In this document: positions 24,347 to 34,112 of the stretch, one piece after another | Numbering within the stretch: position 1 is the stretch's first letter | Layout: each line of letters begins with the position of its first letter | Assembly: GCA_024180945.1 (NCBI GenBank) | Contig: JAKSGN010000003.1 | Location: forward strand, 1,798,001 to 1,862,000 | DNA: 64,000 nucleotides | Reading direction: 5' to 3' | Origin: Macrophomina tecta | Lineage: Eukaryota > Ascomycota > Dothideomycetes > Botryosphaeriales > Botryosphaeriaceae | Position numbers and translations under genes: made by a program | Notes under the pieces: model-generated | What the model saw: the letters and a program-made list of their open reading frames with translations, nothing else | Databases searched by the model: none | Told to the model about the DNA's origin: nothing

Positions 24347-26274
24347 GCCCCCGCCAGAGGGTTTCCTGACTTTTTGGGCGGCATAACAAGCTTGCCTGCG
24401 CTTGTCAGATGCCTCATATGACCAGGACCGGGGGTGCGGAAAGCATTTGGTTGGTGGATGGTGCCCCGTACGCAAGTGTGCTGTGCTCCCGAGCACCTCC
24501 ATCTGGACCGATGCTTCAGCTCCAAGGGAGCGATGGGGGGATTCCGTGCTTCTTCACCTCTCTACACACCCCGTGAGAACTTCGTCTACCCTTGCTCGTC
24601 TCAATATTCTACACCTCAGACATGACTGGCGAGTAAACCCGGGCGGAACCGGCTTGACCGGTATGGCGTATATCCGGACGGGGATGTCTCAAGCTCAGGC
24701 ACTTTCTTTGGTCTGTCTTCATGCAGGGTCTTCGTCTATGGTCAGCCTCCATTTCTGTTGCGTGCTGTAGGTTCCAGAAGTGCGGCTCGGACAACGAGCA
24801 AAATGGTCGGAGCTTGGCCCAATGATCACTCGCTGCCCTAGCCCGCACATGTTCGAACGCAGTAGCTCCTGTGACTCAATGCAACAGGCGTCCATCTCTT
24901 TCTGAGTCACTTCCATTGCAAGATACTGGATATAAGTCTTGTCATGTCGTGAGGGTGCTTCAGAGGCACATCTGGAAGTGGTGGGTGGGCAGGAGGAAAC
25001 CCAATGTCGAGCACTGCTCTTTGTTGCCACTTATACCAGACTCCCAGCTATTCTACCACTACGGCTAGTGGTGCTGTAGCGACGCCAGAGGTAGGCAGAA
25101 GCTCTTGTGGCATTTCCACTCCCTTTGACCCATCACAGCCTCCCGGAGTTATACATGTGTCCGGGTGCGACGCGGGACGAGTATTTGGAACGACGGTAGG
25201 TCTGAAGATGACGAAGAAGTTTGACGGTCGAGTCATCAGCTACGGTACGTTCAGGAGTCCGGAGGGAGCCAGTGCATCATGTAGTTCGCAATGTCGAGTC
25301 GGTTGATCGACCAGAGGGTTCGTTAGGAAAAAGGAGGATGAGATTGTCGGGATAGTGTTGATGTTGGAGGTGATGTGACGGGCGGCAAGGGGTATGCGGA
25401 GAAACGGAAGACGGAAATAGACATCGCCGAGCCAGCCGCTTCAATTGCATCACGTCAACCACCACCAACTCCTAAACCTTCTCGGCCATCCCGCTCAATG
25501 GTTCATTCGGTTTCTTTGACCCACTCAGAAACTCCGTCCAACCACTTCCGATGGCCGTTGGTCGCTTCACTGGCGCCGTCTTCTATGTAACATCCACTAT
25601 TTCTTCGTCCAGCTATCGTTTCTAGCGGGCGCTGGCTGGCTTTGCTGGTTAAACAACACAAATTCGCCAGAAAATATTGCATCGCAGGCTATCCGAGTCC
25701 GATGTCACGATCCTGAGGCCTATCCAAGACTCATCGTGTCAGATGCGGTCAATTTTGCGAGGATAAAGGTGTCCAGACGAACACGATATCACGGGAAGTC
25801 TGGCGCGCGATCCGCCCCGATCAACGCTTCAATTCACAGGCTCACTCCCCTTGCTTTTCTCATCGCTGAATGTCGAACGTAGAGACGATAATAATTGCCA
25901 AACTATACTACCCGAGTGCAGGCTGCGCGCACATGCACGATCCCAATGAACGCGTGGAAGTCTGCATGTACCCCCGCATGTGCGACCAAATATTCCCCAC
26001 GAATGTTCGCGACGGGTTGTGCAGAAGGCGGGTGCAGTGTTGCACAAATGTGTTGGCAGATTCGAGAGAACGAGCCCGAGGGAACCTTGTATACTGCAGC
26101 TGCACCCTGGTAACGTTAGCTTTGTGCGTGCTCCTGCAGGGACGCATGGGAAAGAGCAGAGACATCCGTAGTGGGTTGGGCTCTGGTACGTCCTGATGCA
26201 TGCATCTGGCGGAGTGCATGTGCTTCGCCACAGTGCATTATTCCCGCCCGAGTTTGGGTAACCATGCCTCAAGG
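24347..26274. other. Intergenic up to the retrotransposon insertion site
   Basis: No frame reads as a known protein on either strand. The DNA retains normal CA/TG content, in contrast to the mutated element that follows, so RIP has not visibly spread into it. Confidence 0.5.
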
Positions 26275-26727
26275 TGTTACGGCGCAGCCTTCACAGGACC
26301 TGGGACAGATGGGGGAAAGGAACAAGCGGGGCGCAGACGAGCGCCGGAGAAGGTCCCTTAGGAAAGACGGGGATCACGTGATGCCCCACCAGTTCATCAG
26401 TTTATGAGGGCTTGGCAGAATGAACTCTCGAACACCAGTTTAGATAGTTTAGACCACCCACAGAGATGAACTTCACGAACACTAGATTATATATACTTTT
26501 CTACTTATATATAAACTATACTCCTTAGACAGCTTTGACCTTCGTGGTTAACTTTAATAATAGAATTTAGACTCTATTGGTAATACGGCCTTCGTACGTA
26601 GTGCTTAGCCCTATTACGTATTTAACTTACTCTTATCCTCTCCTTATACCTACTTAAAAAAATCCTTCGATAGGTTTTCTTTCTCTTTGGTGTTTAGATT
26701 CTTAGAGGTAGAGGCCCGCTTATTATA
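26275..26727 (+). repeat. 5' LTR (453 bp)
   Basis: Begins TGTTACGG and ends with a mutated form of CGTTACA. Its first about 240 bp keep the ancestral bases; from about 26515 on it carries C-to-T and G-to-A changes relative to the 3' LTR. Confidence 0.93.
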
Positions 26728-26949
26728 CTTTAACTACTATTCTTACAAGGAGAGGAAGGCTCTAAGATTAAGTCTTATCGGGTAAGGTATTACCCCCTAA
26801 CGAGTTTAGAAAATAGTAATAGCACTAGAATCTTAGATAAAGATCGACCCGGTCGAGGGTTAGGTTTAGGGTGTCCAGGGGCTAGCTTAGCCTATATAGT
26901 AAATGGAGCCTACCAGAGCTAAGCTCTTATAGCTTATTAAGAAACTAAA

Positions 26950-27800
26950 GACTTAGAACGCTCGACTAATTAAGTATACGATAAAGCGAAGCGCTACGAA
27001 GGTTAAAGTAGTGGCACCCGAGAAGTTTAATAGAAATAGAAAGAAGCTCTAATTCTTTCTATTTTAGATAAAGCGTTACCTCTAGTTTAACTAAGTATAG
27101 TTCGATAATAATGCTAAAGTAGTGCTCTTCGCATTAACCTACCTTAGAGAAACGGTAGAGGTATAAATAGAACTATATCTTCGCGACTACTTAGCTAACG
27201 AACACACTCTCGAGAAAAGATAAGAAAAGACTAAGGAAATCTTTAATATATACACGGGATTCGTAGACAACCTTAAGGCTACTTTTAACGATTAGAATAA
27301 AGTTCGCAAAGCCTCTAATAATATTATAACTATTAAATAACTAGGATCTATAGCTATCTATACGACTAAGTTCTAATAGCTAGTAGCCTATCTTAAATAG
27401 TTAGATAAGACTTTCTGCGACCTCTTCTATAAAGGCCTAAAGAAAGAAGTTAAGAAGAATATAATTATCTATAAATACCTATTTATCTTTTAGAAGATGG
27501 TAGACCTTACGTCTTAGATTAATAGTCGTATATACGAATAGAAGATAGGTTCTTAATAAGCTAATACCTCGAAACCTCGCCATAAGAGAATAACCCTCGA
27601 AGGCGAAGATACTATAGCCCTCGACACGGCTAATCGATAGAATTCTAAGAAGGGCAATAATAATAGTTAAAATAATAATAAGAAGCCCAAAGGACCTAAC
27701 CTAAACTAGACGAATAAGTAGAAATAGCACTATAGAAATCGACTTTATATTACCTACGGTAGTAATAAATACTTTTCTTCTAAGTATCCGTAGAACCCTC
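26950..27800 (+). pseudogene. gag remnant of the chromovirus
   Basis: The frame starting near 26940 reads as a fungal Gypsy capsid protein (APEKFNRNRKKL, then LYLRDYLANE, IYTGFVDNLKATF, LFYKGLKKEVK) interrupted by many TAG/TAA. Near 27730-27790 a zinc-knuckle-like segment is left in which the cysteines appear as Tyr, as expected from TGC to TAC. Gag would form the virus-like particle. Non-functional. Confidence 0.75.
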
Positions 27801-28739
27801 ATAATAAGAAAGATAGAAAGTAGACCTCAAGCGCTTAATATAAAGTATTAGTTGCATCCTACTAAGATAATTACGATATACTATACTAGATAGCCTACTA
27901 CGACGATAACTACTAGATACATTAAAGTAGTAAAGATATATTAGAATAGTACCCCTACAAACCTTAATAATTCGGTATAATAACTAGGAATAAAGAAGCT
28001 ATCGAGACTAATAATTTTATTAATAGCTTCTCCTTGGACGAGGAGCTCGTAAATAGTAAAACCGGAGAACTATACAACTTAACAAATAGCGAAGTAGAAG
28101 CTATACTAGACCCTATAACTCTTCCGAAACTCGAGCGCCTCGCAGCTAAGTATAGAATTAGCGTAGAAATAATGAACGAGAACGATTAACTCACCTAGGT
28201 AATCTAGATTTTCTACGAGAGAGGATTAGCCCTTATAGTACTATAGATATAGCGCTAAGGAACCCTCTAGGAAACCCGAATTAAGTAAGATAGAAAGAAG
28301 TACGAACTTATTATTATAAAAAAAACCGCACTCGTAATACTTTATTATTAAGAAATAACTACTCGATAGTAAGTAGACTACAACTTTCTTTAAGAATTAG
28401 TAAGGATTCTTTATTAGTATAGTACGGTAACCATCCAAAACCACACACTTTAGTAAATACCGGACGAGAAACTTAATATACTAACCTTCTAATACTAGGT
28501 ATGAAAGAATATAGTCTACTAGCGGAAATAGTTATGCACCAATAAATAGACTAACTAGAAGTAAGCATATCTTTAAATTAATAAATAGAAAGACTATATA
28601 TATAGTAAAATCTACGGCTATCTAAAGCTAAAAAACTAGACGGCCCTATAGTATTAGAATCGACCTAAGAGCCATAGTCTAGGTCCCTTTATATAGTATT
28701 ACGTATATCGAATATGGAAATTCTTACCGGATTAAATCT

Positions 28740-29070
28740 TTAGAGATAATTTAAAATGAAAGAAATACTTAACGGACATCCTATCTCGATACTAATTAAT
28801 ATAGGGTCGAGCGGAAACTTTATATATAACGAGTTTATAAAATAATATAAGATCCTATACCGAAAAAAGAAAGAGCTATATCCGCTTAGCGAATTTAATA
28901 GAAAAAGCTTAGTCTACAAAGAAGGCTAGATAAAGATAGAAACGAAGAAAGCAATCCTCTAAATTAAGAACTATCGGAAGTAGATTTCTCTCGATATCTA
29001 AAGAATCCCTGGGTATAATATTATTCTAAGTATACCCTAGATCTAAATATAGAAACCTATCTTCGACTTT
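28740..29070 (+). pseudogene. Aspartic protease segment of the chromovirus pol
   Basis: ILINIGSSGNFI at about 28789-28824 corresponds to the retropepsin active site (D-T/S-G-S-S/A); the catalytic Asp codon is now AAT (28798-28800) and the next Thr is Ile (ATA). Both are single transitions in TG/CA context. Flanking stops confirm decay. Confidence 0.75.
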
Positions 29071-29989
29071 AGCGAAGGAGACGAAACCATCTTTTAAAAA
29101 GAGATCGATAACCTTCTACGAAAATTCGGGTTACGTATAGAAAACGGGTTAATAAACACCCTATAACGACTCTTATCTACTATAAATCAGGAAGTAGCTA
29201 GTATAAGGCCTAAATATAGCAACTATATAGATAACTTCGATAGTAGTATAAGTTAGAACTAGAACTATGACGTAGAAGGCGAAGCCTCTTTAGTAAAATA
29301 TAACCCTATCATAGGAATAAGCCCTACTAAGCGAAATGATACCCTCGAATTATTAGAAGAGACGCAAGACTTAAATAATAGCATAAGGCCTAGTAACAAT
29401 AGTATTAACGATAACCTTAAGAAAGGCCTAAGATAGAACTAGAACTATAGCGTATAAGATGCCGTCTTCTTAGTAAAATATAGCGCCTTAAGTAGAGTAA
29501 GACCTACCGAGTTAAGTATTCCTAAAGATTAGATATAATATTTATTATAAAGAACTACGCGGAGAAAGCGTAAGGCTAAGAATAAGGCTTCACAGAAGTA
29601 ATTAGTAGCCCTAGAACCTCTCGTAGATGTCTAAATAATCTTAAAAGAGGTATTTAGGCGTATATAATGCTAAGGATAATAGGTCTGCCTTATATATATT
29701 AAACCCTTACCGGCGGTGCAATAAAGAGCATTAGCCAGGGCCTAATAGGAAAGGCTAAGAAATAAAGACTATCTAACTCCTATTAGAGAAGATAATCCCG
29801 CGAGGATTAAGAGAGAATAATACGATAGTTTAGAGATATAGTAGCAACTATAAAGAATACCTCTAATACTAGAAATAGAAACGGTACCCGACGAGTATTA
29901 GAACTTAGTTACTATTTACTAAGAAAGAGGAAAGGGAGACCTACTAAAGTATTAACTATAAAACTATAAGATTCCGCTTAAGCTAGGAA

Positions 29990-31330
29990 CGAAACCGGCT
30001 TATAAGCCTATCTACTCCTTATTAAAGAAGAAAATAGAGGCTTTAAAAAAATATATTAAGAAGAACCTCAAATAAGAATATATTCAGCTATTAACGTTAT
30101 TAGCCGGATATCTGATTCTCTTCGTTTCTAAGAAGAATAGTAAGTTACGCCTTTACGTCAACTATCGATAACTTAACGATATTACGATTAAGAATAGATA
30201 CCCACTTCTATATATTAACGAGCTCTAGAATAAGTTAGAGAATATAAAGTACTTTATAAAACTAGACCTCCGGAATGGTTATTACCTAGTTAGAATTAAA
30301 GAAGGGGAAGAATAGAAGATAGCCTTTAAAATAAGGCTAGGACTCTACGAGTATACGGTAATACTATTCGGGCTTACTAACGCACTAGCAATATTCTAGT
30401 TACTCGTTAATAATACGCTACGCGAATACTTAGATATCTTCTATCTAGCTTATCTTAATGATATCCTTATCTTCTTAGAAACACTCGAGAAATATAAGAA
30501 GTATATTAGAAAAGTCCTAGAAATCCTCTAAGCTAAGAACCTAACTATCGCACCTAATAAGTACGAGTAGCACGTATAAAGAATAGAATTCTTAGGCTTC
30601 ATTATTACCCCCGGATATATCGGTATAAACGACTCGAAACTAGATTCTATTAGAGAATAGCTAGTACCAAAGATAATTAAAAAAGTATAGTTCTTTCTTA
30701 GATTCGCAAACTTCTATAGGAAGTTTATCTAGAACTATTTAAAGGTTATAAAACCTTTAATATAACTTACTTAGAAGAAGCATAGCTTCTAATAGAAAGA
30801 CGATTAGTAGTAAGCCTTTAATTCACTAAAGAGAATATTTTGCGAAGCACCCGTCTTAGGAATATACGACCCCGATAAACTAATCGAAGTAGAAACTAAT
30901 ATATTAGGATTTGCCCTAGAAGCATATCTTAGCCAGCCTAATGATAAAGGTAGATAGCATCCGATCGCGTTCTACTTAAGAAAGTTTACCCTGGTAGAGC
31001 TTAACTACGATACTTACGATAAGAAGCTCTTAGCCATCGTCTTAGTATTTAAGTACTAGAGACACTACCTAGAAGAAGCTAAATAATAAGTAATAGTATA
31101 TTATAACTATTAGAATCTTACACGCTTTACTACGACTAAGGAGCTAAACCGACGATAGATTCGCTAGTTATAAGAATTAGCATCCTACAATTTTAAGATT
31201 ACGTATAGAAAAGGTGTAGATAACACCGCCACTAACGCGCTTAATAGAAGGATAGACTATATAGAAGATAAAATTAAGCCGCAACCTATAGTACTATAGT
31301 AGATAAGCGATAGATCGCTTATCCTCGCTA
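29990..31330 (+). pseudogene. Reverse transcriptase and RNase H segment of the chromovirus pol
   Basis: Recognisable RT blocks: KLRLYVNYRxLNDITIKNRYPL, FIKLDLRNGYY, FGLTNA, and the catalytic box read as YLND at 30451-30462 instead of YLDD. FLGFIITPGYI and FFLRFANFYRKFI follow. RNase H begins near 30890 with VETNILGFALEAYLSQ, where the first catalytic Asp is again AAT (30898-30900), and continues through LNYDTYDKKLLAIV...FKYxRHYLE. Stops replace Trp and Gln throughout. Reverse transcription could not be supported by this copy. Confidence 0.9.
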
Positions 31331-31379
31331 AATAGTCTTTTCTAATACTTCGCATCGAGTTAAACCCGTAGTATTAGAA

Positions 31380-32841
31380 GATTCGAGAAGTATACGCTTA
31401 GGACTTCTTCACGTAGGAACTTTTAGTGCTTAAGAACGACCCGCGTATTACTCGAGATAGAAAAGGGACGCTTCTCTTTAAAGAATTAATCTATATTCCG
31501 ATAAGACTACGAGAAGCACTTGTTAAGAATATATACGTAGTACCCGCGTATAGATATTAGAGCATCGATAGAACGACTAAGAGGATTACGCAAAACTTCT
31601 ACTTTCTAGGATTACGAAAGATAGTCTAGCGTATAGTCTTATAATACGACCTTTATATCCAAAGTAAAGCCGCAATATACGCTCTATATAAATACCTATA
31701 ACCCCTAGGAATTCTAGAATGACTATAGCAATAGGTTACGCTAGACTTTATTATAAAGCTACTAAGGTCTAGAAATCCACTTATAGGAGTTAAGTTTAAC
31801 TTAATTCTAGTCTTTATCAATAGACTTACGAAGTACGTATACTTCTTACCCTACCTCGAGGTATTAAATATAGAATAGCTAGCCTATACGTTTCTCTAAT
31901 ATATCTTCGCGGATTACGGAATGCCGAAAGTATTAGTCTCAGATAGAAATAAGCTAATAAGATTAGAATTTTAGTAAACGCTTATACGCTAGCTTAGAGC
32001 AAAGAATAAACTCTCTATAATAGTATACGCGTAAACCGACGGCTAGATAGAACGGATAAACTAGACTCTCGAATAATATCTCCGCTATTATATTAACTAT
32101 CCGTAGAATAACTAGGCTATATAGCTATCTATAGTATAATTCTCCTATAATAGCGCTAAATAAGAGTTAATTAATATATCTCCGTTCTTTACTAACTATA
32201 GGTTCGAACTAGACGCGTATAGAGAAGCTATTCTAAGTAGAAAATTAGCCTAAAAAGGCGTCCTTAAGGCCGAGTAGCTAAGAGGATTATATAAAGCCAT
32301 CGGTCTCGACCTTAAATATATACGAATTATAATGTCTAAATACTATAATAGACGGCACCAGGCAGTACTAAACCTAAAAAAGGGGGATAAAGTGTACCTC
32401 CTTATAAAAAATATTAAATTAAAGCGACCGAGCGATAAATTAGATTTTAAGAAAATCGGTCCATTCGAAATTATAGAAAAACTTAGGGAAGTTACGTATT
32501 AACTTAAATTACCTAATACACGGATAAATTCTACCTTTTACGTAGTAATACTCGAGCTAGTACTAGAAAATACTACTATCCTAGAAACTTAGAAAGAGAT
32601 TATACCGAAAAATCCTAACACCGAAGAAGACTAATACCTAGTTAAGAAGATTCTAGACTATAAACAGTTTAGTCGTTAGCTTAAATATCTCGTTAAATAG
32701 AAAGGTTACGGGAATAAAGATAACTAGTAGGTGCTAAAGAACGATATATATCTAGACCTTATTATAGAATTCCATCGCCAGAACCCGGACCTCCCATGGA
32801 CACGAGGTTGTCCCCGAATAAGAACGATGGAAAACCCTTAA
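31380..32841 (+). pseudogene. Integrase with C-terminal chromodomain (chromovirus)
   Basis: Reads through a degraded zinc-binding region (TKRITQNFYFLGLRK near 31577), a catalytic core beginning LDFIIKL near 31740, GMPKVLVSDRNK near 31921 and IERIN near 32049. The three acidic catalytic residues look preserved here, unlike in protease and RT. A chromodomain follows at 32635-32781 (YLVKKILDYK...YLVKxKGYG...IIEFHRQNP); its Trp codons, expected to form part of the methyl-lysine cage, are stops. The frame ends at TAA 32839-32841. Chromodomains of this kind direct integration to heterochromatin in related elements. Confidence 0.88.
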
Positions 32842-32944
32842 GAACGGTAAAATTAAGAGCTAGACGAGAATTTACGGGCTCCGGAGAACGCGGAGACTGC
32901 ATACTAGCTATAGACTCGCCGATAGAATCGGTAGACTTAGCCTT

Positions 32945-33558
32945 CTATGGCGTAGTAGGTTCTACCGACTCGTAACGTGGCCGTTTTAACGCGGACGGAC
33001 CCTTAGAATTCTTAGGGTTAGATAGCTTTCTAGTAGCTAAAATAGCCTTTAACGCTTTCCGATCCTCCTCTTCTAGCTCGTTAATACTAATAGCACTATA
33101 TTCTCGCTTAAGTACCACTAAATCCCTCTCTTCGAGTAACTTACGCTGCTTTCGCAAGCGACCTAGTTTAGCTAAAGCCAGCTAAGTACGCTGCTTAGCG
33201 CAACGTTATAGTTTCTCTAACTCTTTTAAAGAAGCCTATAGCTTATTATAAGCTAACTTCTTCTCAGCACGAATCCACTCTTATTAACGACGTAATCGGT
33301 TCACTAGAAAAAGTTAATAAGAAAAAGCGAAGAAAGAAAGGACTTACTAGCTTCTATAGTTACCCGCTAAGTATTATATATACTAAGCCTACGAGAAATA
33401 CACTCGCTATAACGAGATAAGCGAGGCCCAATTCTATAAACGCGGTTATTTAGAAGACACTTAAAATAGGAACGAACGACTAGCGTAAAGTAATAGGCGG
33501 AGAATACTAAGCCTTCGTAATACGCCGTTTTATTACAATAATACTTAACCCCGGCCAT
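32945..33558 (-). pseudogene. Spliced antisense accessory gene inside the retrotransposon
   Basis: On the strand opposite to gag-pol, between integrase and the polypurine tract, complement(join(32945..33303, 33348..33558)). Exon 1 starts MAGVKYYCNK at 33558. The 44-bp intron has a perfect GTAAGT donor, a TTAAC-like branch and CTAG acceptor, and splicing keeps frame. Exon 2 reads NRLRR..EWIRAEKKLAYNKL, then RLRKQRKLLEERDLVVLKREY and INELEEEDRKALKAIL, i.e. a charged, probably coiled-coil protein, ending at a basic Ser/Pro tail. In-frame TAG/TAA at former Gln positions show it was hit by RIP too, but the last 70 codons are open. I do not recognise a named domain; similar Arg/Lys/Glu-rich proteins occur in fungal genomes near Gypsy elements (recollection, unchecked). 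Confidence 0.65.
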
Positions 33559-33645
33559 GTTAGTACTTACAGGAGAAGAACGAGAAGAACTCTAAGACTA
33601 ATAAAAATATGGTAGCACGGAAGAATCTTCGGGCCGAAGATCCTT

Positions 33646-33656
33646 AAAGGGGGGAA
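33646..33656 (+). other. Polypurine tract
   Basis: AAAGGGGGGAA lies 3 bases before the 3' LTR, the position where plus-strand DNA synthesis of an LTR element is primed. Confidence 0.85.
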
Positions 33657-33659
33657 TAG

Positions 33660-34112
33660 TATTACGGCGCAGCCTTTATAGAACCTAGAACAGATAGGAA
33701 AAAGAAATAAGCGGGGCGTAGACGAGCGCCGGAGAAGGTCCCTTAGAAAAGATGGGGATCACGTAATACCCTACCAGTTTATTAGTTTATAAGGGCTTGG
33801 TAGAATAAACTCTCGAATACTAGTTTAGATAGTTTAGACCACCTATAGAGATAAACTTTACGAATACTAGATTATATATACTTTTCTACTTATATATAAA
33901 CTACACTCCTTAGACAGCTTTAACCTTCGTGGTTAACTTTAATAATAGAATTTGGACTCTATTGGTAACACGGCCTTCGCGCGCAGTGCTTAGCCCTATT
34001 ACGTGTTCGACTTGCTCTTACCCTCTCCTTGTACCTACTTAAGGAAACCCTTCGATAGGTTTTCTTCCTCTTTGGTGTTTGGATCCTTAGAGGCAGAGGC
34101 CCGCTCGTTACA
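33660..34112 (+). repeat. 3' LTR (453 bp)
   Basis: Same length as the 5' LTR. Its inner (left) part is mutated, starting TATTACGG, whereas the outer about 190 bp, ending CGTTACA, keep ancestral C and G. Together the two LTRs define the unmutated sequence. Confidence 0.93.

Larger units (their letters stand above)
26275..34112 (+). mobile_element. Ty3/Gypsy chromovirus LTR retrotransposon, full length, RIP-inactivated
   Basis: A 7.84-kb element bounded by two 453-bp LTRs and a 5-bp target duplication (CAAGG at 26270-26274, TAAGG at 34113-34117, differing by one C/T). The order gag, protease, reverse transcriptase/RNase H, integrase with C-terminal chromodomain is that of chromoviruses. The whole interior is depleted of CA and TG dinucleotides and full of TA; coding frames are recognisable only if TAG/TAA are read as former Gln or Trp codons. 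From about 26.4 to 32.9 kb no ATG-initiated frame of 60 codons exists on either strand. I see only transitions between the LTRs. I did not find a clear primer-binding site after 26727, presumably mutated. The element cannot encode any intact protein. Confidence 0.95.

Noticed and set aside
26728..26760. Primer-binding site after the 5' LTR
   Set aside because: No match to a tRNA 3' end could be recognised; probably mutated, so not annotated.
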